Assembly: GCA_036346225.1 (NCBI GenBank)
Contig: JARFIW010000139.1
Span: forward strand, 744,001 to 808,000
Source of the DNA: Platerodrilus igneus
Taxonomy: Eukaryota; Arthropoda; Insecta; Coleoptera; Lycidae
DNA: 64,000 nucleotides
Direction of reading: 5' to 3'
Positions 46,415-60,212 of the stretch are shown piece by piece (position 1 is the stretch's first letter; each line of letters opens with the position of its first letter). The position numbers and the translations under genes are program-made. The notes under the pieces were generated by a model. It was not told where the DNA came from and made no database searches. It was given only the letters and a program-made list of their open reading frames with translations.

Positions 46415-49400
46415 TCAGTTTGATATCTTTTCTTCAAGGTTAACTAACGTACCCAAGTTGCGTGTTATCTGCTTGAATCGCCAAAGCGAAGTGCTTATCC
46501 AATAAGCCTCCCCTCCATAAAATTCCAGATATCTTTCCCAAAATTCAGAGAAATGAATTAAGAGTGCAATTTGAAATTACTCACGTCGTTATTCTCTATC
46601 TAGCGTATATAATATTATCTTACTTGAAACCTTTCAGTAGACCCAGAGAAAGGAACTTTTAACTTTTTTCAATCAGTATTAATTTAGCGTGTAAACTTCT
46701 TCGTGCAAAGACGATGAAGTCCTATCTTCGGCGTTATACATTTTTAATCAGAACAAATTAATCATAAAACTGTAATAATTCTGAGTACAAAGTAACCATA
46801 ATATCATTTCTAACTTGACAACCGCCATAATGAATTTGACAATCTTTGAGTATGAACAATATAAGATACAAAACTAATCTTTCCTTAGATCAAGGATGCT
46901 GTAGTCAAAAAATTATATTATTTAAAGGAAGTAACCTAATTCTATTGGCGGGATTTACCTACAGAAAAACTATTAAAATGAAATATGATTTATAAACATT
47001 TCTAAGGATGGTTGCACTTTACTGTCCATCGTGGGATAATCTTATACAGCAATACGCCATATAGCTTGTAATCATCAAGCACGAGAAGTAAGAATAAATT
47101 TATTCAATAGACAACTAATTAATTTTCCAGAAACCCTTATTTCCCGATAAATAAAAGCTAATTCAGAAACGACTACGTTAGCTTTCACCGACGCTGTAAA
47201 ATTTTGTTGAACAATGCTTTGGCTTTAATTTATTTAACTTTTAAATTTTTAAAAACGCTTCCTTCCGGTGTTAGGGTAAAGTAAAATTTTTTTAGAGCCT
47301 TTAATAAATAATATTATACAAAGAAGCGTGTCGCTAACTGCTTTTTTAATGATCCTGAGACTGTTTCTACTTTACTCTTCTGTTTATATAATTAAAAATT
47401 TGAGCTTTAGACTGCAAGTTTAATCACTTTTGTCCTTAATGTATAGTTTTACTTGCTCATGAACTTTTGCGTTGGGGTTTTCACAAAGTACAAAAGTTAA
47501 TGCAGCAAACAATTTCTAAAGGAATGCAGTAGTAAGCTTCTCGTGAAATCAATTTAAATAGACAGTAGTGTGGTACCTTTGTTTTATTGTTTGAACGTTT
47601 GGGCCATTCACAAGCAACAAACCACGTCCTTTAGCCACTAGTTCGGTGTTCAAGAACTTTCTATGCCCATCGACCCCTTTTCATATCAAAAATTGTATTA
47701 TTTCTCAATGAAATCTTTCTTGTAATATTAAAAGTTACTTCATACAACACTATGCCTACTACCATACTTACAACAGGTAGAATAATTTACTCACAAATGT
47801 GGTAAGGTTTTCAGGACTGAAATCAGTAAAGAATTGTTATAAGAAGCACCTAGTCCATCGTCGACTCGTTCAAGAGCTATCGTTGGGGTTGTTGCAAAAA
47901 GCAATTTTCAAATATTTTCGTTGACTTAAAAAAAAGTTAAATAATTATCTCTTACTGCGTTCCAATTTTGTCTTAAAATTTTTCTCTTCTTAATTCATTA
48001 CTCGTACGAATAAATTCCGTTTCAATTCTTATATTCTTCAACAACCCCCTATATAGTTTATTTGCTATTTCATAAGCCCGTTTTACCATAAATCTGTTAA
48101 ATCTTTCAACATGATTCATAATAAACACGCTCCCGAATAAACTCCTCAATTCAAACCCTTTTTTGCTTTTAAAACAAAAATTTATTTTATAAATTAAATA
48201 GTCTAGGCCTTGTGTTAGGTACCCCGTCATCTCCTAAATTCTTCAATAACACCCTGTTTAAAAAAATAAATACGCTTTCTACAAATTTTCATTTTGAACT
48301 CATTTATTTCGAAACGACAAGGTTATGCTACAAGTAAATAGTTATATCCTGTCTTTAAGTACCCGCTATCTTGGTATATCTTACGATCGTCGTATAATAG
48401 TGTTCTTTATTGTTCCAAGGTAACAACTTGGTGAAATAAGGTCGCGCACGATCCGATATAAACCTGGGTTTTTTAGTTTTAACGCGTTTTGCTAAGCTAG
48501 GAATTGGCAGTTTGAATTCGTGTTGTTTGAACGATTGTTAAGTTTGATTCTGTAGCGTGTGCATCGAAGGGTTTTCTACATTTTATTCGTCACTGTATTT
48601 CAAAAAGCGATTAACGACTTTCTGTTTAACAACTAGGATACGTCCTGCGTGTATTCGCTTTTTTTTAGCTGGAGGCCAAATGGGTTCTTTCGTTATGCAA
48701 AACAACTTCTTTATTTATGTAAAACAACTACTTTTGTCCGTAGCAGAGTAAATGTATGCTGACGACCACGGGTTTCTATGCTGGCTCAACCCGTCGGCTT
48801 GCGAGCTAAGTATCAGGATACCTACAGGTATGCAACTTGTTTTCTTGTGTGTGCGTCAATGGCATATTCCGTATCAACGGTTGGCGTAGTTACGTGACAA
48901 GAAACGTCACATTGTAGAACTATATATTTATTGCTGCGATCCGATATTATCACTCTACAGGTGAGATGTACTATTTTTAAAGATGCGTGTCAAAAGAACG
49001 CACATGTTTATTCGCTTTAGTAATTAGTTACTTTCCAAAAATTATTAGGTAAAAATTTAAAAATACTTGACAAAAGCTCTCACAGTTTTTATTCGATACT
49101 GATCAATTTTATTTTGTATAAGTACGAGATGCTCTCATCGTAACTAAAGTTGTCCGTGGAATATAATTGTTGACTGTAAAATAGTAACGCTTAATTTATT
49201 TTCCTTTACTTGTTTGTACAGAATCCATTATTTATTTTTATGCGTTAATAGGTAATCGTGGGCGATGTACTTTATTTTTTTTGTTTCTTTTTGGTATGTT
49301 GGCAAATCCCTCCACTCTCCGCGGTTGGTAGTTAACCTGGTATCTACTTTTCTTTCGGCTATGTCTAGGTACGTAGCATTCTTTCATCGTTATACACTTT

Positions 49401-50980
49401 TGTCGAACTTTCCTTAAGTTTAGACGGTTCCATTGTTTTGTTTGAAAAAGTTTTATTGCATAGGAAGACACGTGACTTGCTTTCGTTTCAATATTCCGTA
49501 ACTTCCTGTCATAAGAAACGCCCCTGACTGTACCTGCTAATTAAACCTATCAATCTATTTCTTTAAAGCGCATTCTAAAACGCTGGAAATAAATGCTTAT
49601 TCAACATCCTGTATATTTTAATTTGTACAACTATTATTTTGTGAATATAAACATTGCTCTTATAATAGAACAACGTGGCTCTCAGAAATATTTTTCTAGC
49701 AAATACATTGGATTTTCTACAATTGGTAATTTCTAAAGAATGCATTCGTTTTATTTTTAAACCGGAATATGAGTTTGAATAACATAAGATTTCTTCAAAA
49801 GTACTTAATAAGCGCAATTGTAGTTAAATTTGTCAGTTTGGATATCTAACAACGACATTTGAAAGTGTTTTGGTAACACATGTTAATAAAATATGGGAAT
49901 TACTTTTCTTTTCGTGGTTCGGAATTTCATTCATTTTCAATCCTGCCTACGGCGGTGAAATACACACCCTCTATAGAGTTATCACCGTTTTTTAAGAGTA
50001 AGGAACCAATTTTGCGGTTTCACAAACAAGGAGATGTTGGTGGATCCATTAGTAAGTCCTGGAGCATTGATTCATACAAGCGGGGTTTTCTTCTTTCGCT
50101 CTTCGGCATAGTCTAATCTGTCCTTAATCACAGGCCCCTTTGAATCTTTACCGTAACCACTAAAAAGCTTCTTACTGCCGGCCAAAATGATTCTGCTAAA
50201 GGAATTTTTGTCGTGTTTGACACGATAGATGTAGCTAAAATTATGGAAACGTGTAATGCGGAGAGACAATTCCGGTTTGCAATTAGTAAACCCGGGTTGA
50301 TGAGGCTTGTCGCAGTTGCTGTGAAAATTTTGCCTGCTCCTGTTCGTGTATCTGCTATTGGGAAGGAAGTAAATCGGATTGCAGCAGATGTTCTACCCGT
50401 TTCTATACCTTAGTGTACTGCTGTTGGAAAAGAAGCAAGTCGTAACGCGGCTGAAAGACTCCTTTAGGTTCTTTTTTATTTTTGATTGTAGCAATTAAGT
50501 TTAACCACTACCGCTTATGGGTTTTTTTCTCTTATGCGACCTGTTTCAGACACACTACTACCACGCTTGTCGGCGGCCGGAGTGCATTCCGACAGTAATT
50601 ATGAAAATCACCAAGTAATTTATTTTCAATTTACTCACAAACGGTTACATGGCTGTTGTAATATGTTTTTTTATTGTGTGTAATACTGGAAAAAACCCTT
50701 CGGGCTAATTTGTCTTATATGAATCAACATTTTCGTCGGGGGTTGATTGTTTGGATTTTCGTTATTTTATTTGTTTATATCAAATGTTTCTCTTGTACAA
50801 ATTATAGCTTTTAAATAAAATGTATACCCCGATGCCGCCTACTTTTTTTTTAAGTAAGAAAGTATGGCACACCCTGACTCACCTTACTCTCTGCTTTTGT
50901 ACCTGGCCCGGTTTATCTACATTTCATTTACTGTTTTTTTATATATGTCTTTCCCTCTTTCCAACGTAACACCATAGCCT
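46415..50980. other. 4.5 kb without recognised genes
   Basis: Many short frames on both strands (longest 85 codons, 47973-48230 minus) lack recognisable domains. Short CCTGT-containing motifs like those in the (TA)n-associated elements (AACACCCTGTTT at 48249, CAACATCCTGTATA at 49606) suggest old element borders. No RNA gene seen. Confidence 0.45.
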
Positions 50981-50984
50981 TATA

Positions 50985-51075
50985 TTTTCCATCTTTCAAT
51001 TAATAGCTTGATTTGAAATGAATATTTGGGTTTAGCATAAAGGTCTAAGTTATTATTTCATCTAATTGACTATAA
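50985..51075 (+). repeat. Dispersed 90-bp repeat, copy 1 (partner 60213-60303)
   Basis: CTTATATTTTCCATCTTTCA followed by TGAAATGAATATTTGGG and GTCTAAGTTATTATTTCATC recurs at 60213-60303 with about 10 differences. Both copies precede AT microsatellite sequence. Confidence 0.8.
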
Positions 51076-51314
51076 TACCTTATATATACATATATATATA
51101 CATATATATAAATCTCAAAGGCCCAACGTACTTTTATAGTCATTTTTAAAATTTATTATGTAGTTTCGGTTCAATTCTGTACTTCCACACTTTAGTAGTG
51201 TTGGTGTTTTATCACCTGATGGCGGTTTTATTTACTTTTGCCATAGTACAGTGATTGTTTCGAAATTATATCATTATAATAGCTTCGATTACTTTATAGG
51301 GTTCTTGGGAACAG

Positions 51315-51358
51315 TCCACTCTGATGAGGCTAACAAGCCGAAACCATTGGTCAGTGGA
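51315..51358 (+). ncRNA. Complete type I hammerhead ribozyme
   Basis: Stem I: TCCACT (51315-51320) with AGTGGA (51353-51358), 6 bp perfect. Core CTGATGA (51321-51327). Stem II: GGCT (51328-51331) with AGCC (51336-51339), loop AACA. GAA (51340-51342). Stem III: ACC (51343-51345) with GGT (51349-51351), loop ATT. C51352 is the cleavage residue, so self-cleavage is predicted between 51352 and 51353. Every conserved core base is present and all three stems pair without mismatch. Both ends lie in stem I, hence type I. Such ribozymes are carried by Penelope-like elements, retrozymes and some satellite DNAs; no coding part of such an element is adjacent. Confidence 0.92.
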
Positions 51359-51482
51359 TGTTTCCTCCCCTATGAATTAATAAAGCTAATGTTTTGTTAA
51401 TGGCTATATAACTACCAGCCCGATTTGTATTTGTCAATGGCTCTTATTATTTTCATAAGAGTTTGTTTACAGATACATCTTA

Positions 51483-51484
<2 letters not shown>

Positions 51485-51519
<35 letters not shown>
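51485..51519. repeat. (TA)n microsatellite 7
   Basis: About 17 TA units followed by TTGTAGTGGTTTT. Confidence 0.95.
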
Positions 51520-51522
<3 letters not shown>

Positions 51523-53552
51523 AGTGGTTTTAAAGGGCTAAATCTACGTATAAACAAAGTAATTTCAAACACTCACTTTAAAGGAAACAACCAGAATTTA
51601 CGTGCGAAATTTATTCCAGTTAGTTCATCTTTAAGTAACAAGTATTAACAAAGTTTTACAAATAATGATTAAAATTTAGTAGATTTGCAAAGGAAATAAA
51701 TTGTTGAGGCAAATGCCATTAATTTATTAATTTAATTGAATTTAATTGAACGGTTATTTACGTATAATATGCATAAAAGCGTGTAAAAATCAATAATACC
51801 AAGGTGAAACGCGTTGCTAACAAACAAATATATCGGTTGGGTTGAAATACCATGAAAAGAAGCTCGTAGAAATGTTATTTAAAACGTTCGTTAAAATTGA
51901 ACACCTGCAGGTTTCTAAATGTCAAGTCCCACTTATTTTTATAGATAACAAACAAGTTTCAAAGAACATCGGGTAAACAGTCGGATGTTTTTGCATTAAA
52001 CGCTAATGAGGGGTTATTTAAAGCACGTATTTTGGGATCTACATGGAGTTGTAGAACGCGGACAGGAATATCGATTTCTACCACTCGAACAAGGTTAGAA
52101 AGAGACGTAGAATATGCATAAGCAAAGGACAGCGTTAGTATAGGCGGGATTTGTAAAACGTCAATGCATAGACAATTGGTCGATATCGCTAGTTGTACAT
52201 CAGACAAAACACGGGAATATTAAATATTAATTTTCAGAAAATATCGTAACGAAGCGCTAAATTTCGAGGATTTCAAAAACGGTTGAACCAAAATTTTAAG
52301 AACGTGTTACTGTAAATGAGGGACTTCGGGTGAAATTTGGCCGAGAGGTGGCATCGTAAATGTATAAATACCTTTTGAAAATATAAAGAAAGCCCTTAGT
52401 ACTTTGATCGCTTCAGACTACGTACGAAAGTTACTACGAACTTGTAAGTATAGAAAATTATTTTAAATTAAATAGTACAATGGTAACCTCATAATTTGTA
52501 CGCGTATTGTGCCGAGTTTAAAATTTATTGAGGTGTCACGTATATTTTTTTAACAAGCTCGTGTAGTGACGTTATGTAACGTGGATTAAATTAATCAATT
52601 ATGAAAGAAGTATAATTAATTTGGATTTGGAAATTGGATACACCGTGAAGGCAGCACAAGCAGCACAACTTAAATGGGGTTCTTCTACTAATAGCTAGAA
52701 GCGGCCTGCAGAGCAGAAAGAAGCAAATATACGGCATCGTCAACGGAGCAGAGATCTTCTAGAAATTCCAGGTAATGCTTTAAAATTGTTGTGGTTATGA
52801 ACTATGAAACTATGAATATTGGGTGACGTGTGAGAGTGAATTTGAAGGAATTGTACATTATTTTGCGTATTGAAAATAATACGTATAACTAACGTTATTA
52901 TGGTATTTAAATAGAAATCTGAAGGTGTATATAAAGCTTATTAACGTTTCATCAGGAAGTTAAAATTTGTAAAGAGTACATGAGTTTGTTTTTTTTGTTT
53001 GTTGTAAGAGTATGCGAAGTATAAGGGCATACATTATTCATAATTAACTGGGTTATCATGAGCTCACCGTACTCCAGAGTTTACGTAGATTTAAAGTAAA
53101 TTATAAAGAAAGAATGAGAAATAAGATATTATTCAGGGCCCATTTACTTCGGGTACATTCTGTGTTTGATCATTTAAATTAAAATACAGAACATTATAAA
53201 ATAGGATTTATTGAGGTGTAACTTGATCACTGAAATGTGGATAATATTGAATTTTATTTGTAAATAGTGATAAATAAAAGATTGTATGATTGTTGTATTT
53301 TGTGGTTGTATTGAGAGTGTGCGTGAACGATGCAAAGCATAATAGTCAATCTAGGTATCCCAGAGGAGGTTCAACTGAGCTAGCCGGAAGCAGTTGAAAA
53401 AAGCAATTTAATCGAGTAAGAGAGGAATCTGGGTAAGAAAAATATTTTTTGCTTAAATTTACTATTGTGTGAAATTTATGTTCGATTTTGGTAAATTAAT
53501 AAAATTTTCGAATGTATTTTTGTAAGTGAGGCTTGTACCGAACATTCCACGG

Positions 53553-53553
<1 letters not shown>
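51520..53553 (+). mobile_element. (TA)n-flanked non-autonomous element, type 1 (diverged copy)
   Basis: Begins TTGTAGTGGTTTT and ends CATTCCACGGCAA, so its ends form an inverted pair of the ATTGCTGTGAT type. The first 600 bp parallel 27390-27900. Near its middle, TGTATAAATACC (about 52360) marks a candidate TATA box in the same relative place as TTGTATAAACCC in copy 1. GAGCTAGCCGG occurs about 190 bp before the end. Non-coding. Confidence 0.6.

Positions 53554-53592
<39 letters not shown>
53554..53592. repeat. (TA)n microsatellite 8 between converging elements
   Basis: About 19 AT units, preceded by CCACGGCA and followed by TTGTTGTGATATAG, so inverted ends face each other across it. Confidence 0.95.
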
Positions 53593-53598
<6 letters not shown>

Positions 53599-55190
53599 GA
53601 TATAGTAGCAATAACCTAATGTCCCCTTTTAATAAATGAAAAGGTTAAAATTTTTTTTTAGTCAATTTTTAATTTAATTTTAATTTTGAATACCTCTGCT
53701 AGCTCAATTTTAACCACGCACGGAGCTTGCGGCAATACGACAACAAAGCCTTTAAGTTTATCTTCTACCTCTACTCCTTGTTTCTTTAGGCCAAAACACC
53801 ATTAAGCACAATTACTCTAATATTCTCAGAAATATTTACAAAGTATGAAATATTGAAGAATAAATAGAACTTCCTTTTAATAATTGAATAAAAATTCTTT
53901 CAATAATTATTATTCCCAAAATTAATCAAAAATCCAGCAAAAATCGCCCTTATTATTATTATCTGGAGCTCTATCAACGTTCAATAAACTTCCTTGAAAA
54001 TTTACGTAATTTATAACCGTGTATTAAAAACGATCTTTGTTGACCCTCACATAAAGTTCTCATGAAAGCAATTTTTAAATTATTCAAATTAGAAATATAT
54101 AACGACATATTCACAAATGAAAATAACAAAACATTGAGATTAAATAACCTGTTGTTTCAAGCTCAAATCAGTTTCTGTACCAACTGCTCCCGTATTCAGC
54201 TTATTGATTTATATAGTCCCAACGTCGAATTTAAATATGGCGTGCATTTTTCTTGGTACAGCTTCTTCTAATTAATTCATGAATTATTTCAGCGGCTTTG
54301 CTAAACTTTCTGGTCGAATCCAGTGATTAATAATTGAGTTAAATATTTGTCAAATTTCCACATCGGATCCAGTAATCATTTAGAGTCCTCTTATTAATGT
54401 TAATATTAGAATTTAATTTAAAACAACCTTTAGTTACTTACATTTTTAAAGCATTAAAACGACTAACCTCGCTCAATTTTCCACAGTCATCATTGTACTA
54501 TTTATTACTTAACTATAAATCACTTCTAAATCTTTTCACATAAATACTTTCTACTAAGTGATGTAGACTATGCCTTAATTCATGTTGAACTGATTTGTTT
54601 ACAAATCCGGTCGTATTTAAAAATATTGCCTATCTATTGACATGCATAGAGTTCAACGATTACGCTATGGATCGTGATTCTTACATACAAGGTTTTGGGT
54701 ATTTCTATGGAATTTTGCTGTATACACAAAGTTGATGCGCAACTTTCGGCACGTAATACTTCAAGTTAATGCATTCGCTCTATTGGATTTTCTCATTCCT
54801 CGTTCATGTAAATTATTGTTTGTACAATAAATTTTTCCTTTCTGGTCACGTTTTCTTAATATAACTTATGTATTAAATTATATGCGTTTTCTATTACGCA
54901 TTTTTAAATCTGTTTGTTCGATTGAGATTCTTAGCGTAATGATGATGCATTATTAATGCGTATTGTATTTCAGCTTACGTCCACGTTGTTTTATGACTTG
55001 CCGAATCGTTTATTTAATCAAATCTTCAAAAGTACTTTTAATATACAGGGCGTTGTCATTTACTTCCTTGCCTAATCGTTGTATTTCTTTTTTCTTTGTA
55101 GAAATGTCTAGTTTTCTGAGCCCACATTATTTTCATGAAGTACACTATACTAATGGTCCTATCTATTCCTAAATGACCTTATTAACACAG

Positions 55191-55192
<2 letters not shown>
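53593..55192 (-). mobile_element. (TA)n-flanked non-autonomous element, minus orientation
   Basis: Starts TTGTTGTGATATAG and ends TTAACACAGCAA, an inverted pair. It includes CTCTGCTAGCTCA (about 53695; complement TGAGCTAGCAGAG) about 100 bp from the start, and ATACAGGGCGTTG (about 55043) about 150 bp from the other end, the same order as its relatives. About 1.6 kb, no recognised protein. Confidence 0.6.
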
Positions 55193-55233
<41 letters not shown>

Positions 55234-55239
55234 TATATT
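55193..55239. repeat. (TA)n microsatellite 9
   Basis: About 23 AT units with one AAAT interruption, flanked by ACACAGCA and TTGCCGTGAAGC. Confidence 0.95.
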
Positions 55240-57342
55240 GCCGTGAAGCTCCTAAAATTCTCAACCCACAAAGATTGAGCCAACATAAAATTTTCAAAAA
55301 AAATTTTATGAAAAAAAATTTCTTACATTTTATTGGACGCCTTTAATTTTCTTTGCTCACCCTGTCTAGCTCAGCAATTGTCTTCTTCTTGAATACCTAT
55401 CTTTAAGTACATACCGCTCTCTCACACACACACACACACACCATCAAATGAAATTACCAAAATAATACAACAACCATACAACCTTTAATTTACACATATT
55501 AACGGATAAAATATTTACACATGAGTACAAACGATTTGGTACAATTGTTACCAGCTCAATTATTAAATGTTTTAAAGTTCTTGGTTTTTAAATTATATTT
55601 ACAAAAATTTTACATCCGATGAGTAGATGGGCCCCACATGCATCCCTAGTTTGACTTCATACTGGTCTATTGTGAGCTCATTATAACCCAGTTTTTGTAA
55701 AGCTTTGAACTTTGCACTTTATTGAAAACAGATTTACATATCCGTTTACTCCTTACAACCACAATTTATAACCAGAATAAACCTTTATATATCATCAATA
55801 AACCCTTTTTTAATAATCAAAATTAATTGTCAATCACATGTACCTTTTTAAACAAGTTTTAAAAATAATAAATACGCCACCAATTAGTCAAACACACAAA
55901 CACCAAAATATTACCCCAAATATTTATACAAAAAAGAAATTCAAAGTTCGTTACCTAGAGTCATCTACGTTCCTCGTCACCGCTGCAGATGGGTACCAGA
56001 AACCCTCGTCGATGTGTTCATATACTACGATGAAGTCTGGATCCACAGATCCCCACCATCTAGTATCTCCGTTACCACTCCCAGATATCAGCATTGTTTC
56101 AACAGTAACATTCCATGCCAATATTTCATGCATACAAATTGCTTTCAGTTTCGCTTACCCCAAATATCATCAATACATTAATAACTTTGTCGTAGTAACG
56201 GCGCCTTTTATTTAAACAAGCACCAACTCGTGCAAACACTTTTATAACTTGCGGTCCGCTACTACAGCTTTTATAATTTTTACAGGATGTTTAATACAAT
56301 TTTTACTGAACACAATAATTGCTAACCGAAAGCTTTTACTATTATAGGTTGTAGATCTGAACCCGTATTCAAATCCAAAAGGGAAAGAAAAAAGAGCTTT
56401 AATATATTCGTTCGAGTATTTATATTATTCTCAACCTTCCTAGTGGAACCTGTTTCATGTGGAAAGCTTGTTTTCGAAATGGCTTCTTAAAATTTTGAAC
56501 GTAACCGGCTATAATTTCTGAAAATTTCTCCCGTCTGTCGTGCTGTTTACATAGAATTTCGTTTCCTACCTTACCGTACGCGCACTTTTCGAAAACTGCT
56601 CTATATCAACCAATGATATAATTTCCTGTCGTCACAACGCTCCACCTATCAACTATCCATCTCTGTTCTACTCATATCTGTTGTCTCCTTTAGAACCCCT
56701 CTTAAGTTACAGAAAATCGATATTGTATTTGGCCTTCGCCTTTGCACGTGTATATCTTACGTGACTTCTATCCAACGCTTCATTTATACTTTTTCTGTCT
56801 GTTTTATATTATCGATCGTTTATTCCACTCACTCCTTAAGGTACTGGTTATTGTAGCAGCTTATCCACATTGCCCTTTGTAAACAATTTCTATGGAATTT
56901 TGTGCTAACGTTCGTTTTATATTCTATGAACCCGACATATAACAGGTGTTCCTTGAAACAACCGACCGTTTGAAAATAACAATTCTCGGTTTCTTCGCTT
57001 CGTAGTATTTATATAACCAAACGTTGGCTTTTAAAATGAATAACGTTTGCGTTTGAAATTATTGATTTTCTATGCAAGCACGCTCCCTTATTGCTTCCAT
57101 GCGTTTGATTAAATTATTATAATTACTTATGCGTATCCTTGAGAATTTTATGTACTCTAAAACTTTCTTCCTTGTATAATTTTTACATTCCCATTTAAAT
57201 ATAGAAAAATATCTTAATACCCGTCAGTTTCCACTATATAAATTAATTAATTCGGCGCGTAAATAATTTGCTCCTATTTTTATATACACGGTTGCAAAAA
57301 TTTTATTGTCTACACCTATTTACCCTTTAAATCCACAACAAT
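55240..57342 (-). mobile_element. (TA)n-flanked non-autonomous element, minus orientation
   Basis: Starts GCCGTGAAGC beside (TA)n, has CACCCTGTCTAGCTCAGC near 55355, a short (CA)n run at 55423-55441, and ends CCACAACAATATG at the next (TA)n. A 125-codon frame (55838-56215) is unrecognised and its opposite strand is also open. About 2.1 kb. Confidence 0.55.
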
Positions 57343-57370
57343 ATGTATGTATATATATATATATATATAT
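57343..57370. repeat. (TA)n microsatellite 10
   Basis: TATG/TA repeats between CCACAACA and TTGCTGTGAAACC. Confidence 0.92.
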
Positions 57371-59610
57371 TGCTGTGAAACCACCACTATCCGGGTACTC
57401 CGCTTTTCGAATCGAGCCCCTACGAATTGGGCGTCAAGAATGCTGAGAATCCTACAAAAAGCTATTCATTAACTTAACTGGTCCGTTGACTTTCTTCTGT
57501 TAATCGCCTCGGCTGCTCCCCTAGATAACTTTCATCCTCATTCATAAAAAAAACAACACATTCCTACCACAAACATCAACGTTAACTCTATTTACATCAA
57601 TATTCAGAATACATTAAAATTTCACAATTAAAACTCAGCATAAATTTCAGTTTTAAAAAGAATTTCAAGATTAATTTTATCATCATTTTAATGAGCATCC
57701 AGAATTAAAGTCCTTGTAGGATGCCTATTAATTAATATAACAATATAAGCAGACCGGAGTCTGAGTATAAAGGGAGCATCTACCACCCCTTTACGTTAAT
57801 TAACCAGGTTCGTCTAATTGAGCTCAAAGACATACCCAAATTTTCATCATATTCCCGAACATCAATACTAAATACCCCTTTCTACTTAAACAAGCAAATT
57901 TCATCTTAAAATTAAAATTTTATGGTTAGTACAATTTCACTAATGTCCATTTAAAGTAAATCAATTATAAAGTTATTCAACACACACAAAAATATCAAAG
58001 TTCAACCAAAATAGTATAAATTACCTGAAGGTTACTGCACTCGTAGCTTCAAGGTACATCGTCCCTTTTGTTAATCACACCATTCCAACTGGATTATATT
58101 TACAGCTTCTGATTCTCAACGCTTTTAAAATTTTCTCCATCACCATTTATTTAAAGTTGTTTCTGGGCTTTTCCGGAACTCATCTGTGTATATCTGACCC
58201 TTGTTTGTGGATCCAGACACGTTTATGAACCATCTAATCATTAACACCCCCGAAAAATAGCAAAGAAATTCATACTTCTTTCACCAATATACGCCAAAAC
58301 TGCCTACTTTTGTGTATACATTTGTCGTTGTAAATTTCTAGTCTTACGCTTACTAATTGGTACAGTGATACTAAATTTTATTACCTTGTATCTAAGTGCA
58401 CTCAAGTACATTCATGTTAGCACGTAAATAACAAACTGTTTTAAATCACCAAAATATACGAGCAAACTTTAAATTATTCTATCAAACTAAAATGCACTGT
58501 TTAACGTCTTGAATCAACTCGCGGATGTAAGAGAGCTTGTTTATATTCACCTCGGTATATATAGCGGTTAGCCTGTCTGTCGGTCTGTTCCCCAAAACGG
58601 GCAATTCTAAAGAATTTTGCATGCTAGGTTCCCAGTCCGTAGCCTGTGCGTCGGTTTTTACGAATTTTGCACTCGCCAGTTGAAAATCTCAGGCACGCAA
58701 ACATGTCCGAGAAAAACTAATTAATTTTGTACAGAAATTGTTGTTTCTACCTCTGATATTTGCATCCTATTTTCAACCAATTGTGACCCTCGTGACGTTG
58801 CTTAAATCACGCCTTTTACTATATGTGTCTTTGCTTGACGCATTTTCTCTTTCCTTTTCTAACCTGTTCGTATTGGTGCAAATTGATATTCCTTATTATC
58901 GATTATTTCAGTCCATGTGGACTATCTGGGTTAAATAACCCCGTATCGCACCTTCCCGTGAATATTAAGTCCCGGTTTCTCCAAGATTCTTTGAAACCAT
59001 TCGTTATCTGCAAAATTTACGCAGAACGAGCTTTTTAAATAAACCCTGTTTTGTATTTCGTGCTAAAGCATCTGACCGTTTCCAATATCCTTAGAATCGA
59101 CATGTTTATCTAAACAAATTAAACTGAAATTGCCTTTTAAAATACGCAGGTGTGTTCAAACATCCTACTTCTAACTAACACTTCTAGGATTTGCATTTTA
59201 TTGGGTTTTTACAAGTTTCTATAGATATTATATGTTACTAACGGTTCAATTAACTTCAATTAAAATTAATACCCTTTAAATTTTAGTGAATCCTAACTAA
59301 ATATTAATTATTATCTGTACGTTTTGTTCAATACCGGTTACTTAAAATAGGGTTAATTAATATAAATTGAAGTTAATTTCCATTTGTTTCTTTCCTCGGA
59401 ATAATTACATTACACGTAGAGCTTGTTAATACTGTTTCTTTTGATATAAAGCGTCTTGTACATGATTTAAATCTCTTATTTTTACTGAAACGAATGAATT
59501 TTTATTCTCCACGGTGTTTTAATAAAGCGTATTATCTAATAAAATTCCCTATACACGGTGATTAAATTTTTTTATGTAATTCATTAATTTTCTACCCTGG
59601 TCTAAATATA
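57371..59610 (-). mobile_element. (TA)n-flanked non-autonomous element, type 1 (copy 2, inverted)
   Basis: Reverse complement of 27175-29448: TTGCTGTGA...TCGAATCGAGCCCC at the start, GGTTCGTCTAATTGAGCTC near 57808, CTATACACGGTG near 59550 and CTACCCTGGTCTAAATATA at the end. Similarity is good throughout with scattered small indels. No protein. Confidence 0.7.
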
Positions 59611-59974
59611 TATGTGGTAAGGAGTTCATAAGAGGTCATTGAATACCACATTCTGCGAGAAAACCCAACCCAAAGCTGGGAAAGTTAAATTTTTAAATAT
59701 TTAATTTGTACCCTGTATAAAATATAACGATATACAGGGTGTTCAATTTAGAAGTGCAAAGTTGATAGCATTTCCGGTTAAACCGGAAACAATAGTAACA
59801 ATATATTTTGTCGCTTAAAGAGGCACTAAAAGCATTGACTCATTCTCCATCAAACCTAGTTTCTATTTCTAAAAATAAGCAAGTGACCAATGGTAGACGT
59901 GTAAAGTTTGGCTCCTTGTATATTTTTTTAAAGTAGATATTGGGGAAGCAGTCAAATTAATAGAACATTCTTCT
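59611..59974. other. Spacer with a CAGGGTGTTCAATTT motif
   Basis: Contains ACCCTGTATA (59709-59718) and ATACAGGGTGTTC (59733-59745) as a near inverted pair, typical of insect transposon ends. No coding sequence. Confidence 0.5.
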
Positions 59975-60106
59975 AATCATTCAAGATTTCGATAAATTTA
60001 TTATTTTCTTCAGGAGTGTTCACGTTGTAATGTCAAACGTCCATAGTTGTAAATTTTATAAATTTACATAAAGAAGATAATAAATTTATCTAAAGCTGGA
60101 ATGATT
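59975..60106. repeat. Imperfect inverted repeat (MITE-like)
   Basis: 59975-60010 and 60071-60106 are 36-bp inverted arms (GATAAATTTATTATTTTCTT against AAGAAGATAATAAATTTATC) with 5-6 mismatches and a 60-bp loop. Confidence 0.75.
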
Positions 60107-60212
60107 AGCAAAGTGATTTATTAAATTGAAAAATATGACTGTTCTCTCAATATCCACATTAAAATAATATTTCACACAGTCGATATAGGGTTCAAGTCTT
60201 GTCCAAGACCTT

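Noticed and set aside
51100..51300. A second hammerhead upstream of 51315, suggested by CACCTGATGG near 51211
   Set aside because: No GAAA partner or stems form around it; only the 51315-51358 motif is complete.
55951..56215. Overlapping open frames on both strands near 56 kb as a real gene
   Set aside because: Neither has a recognisable domain, splice context or repeat-family support; retained only as part of the surrounding element.
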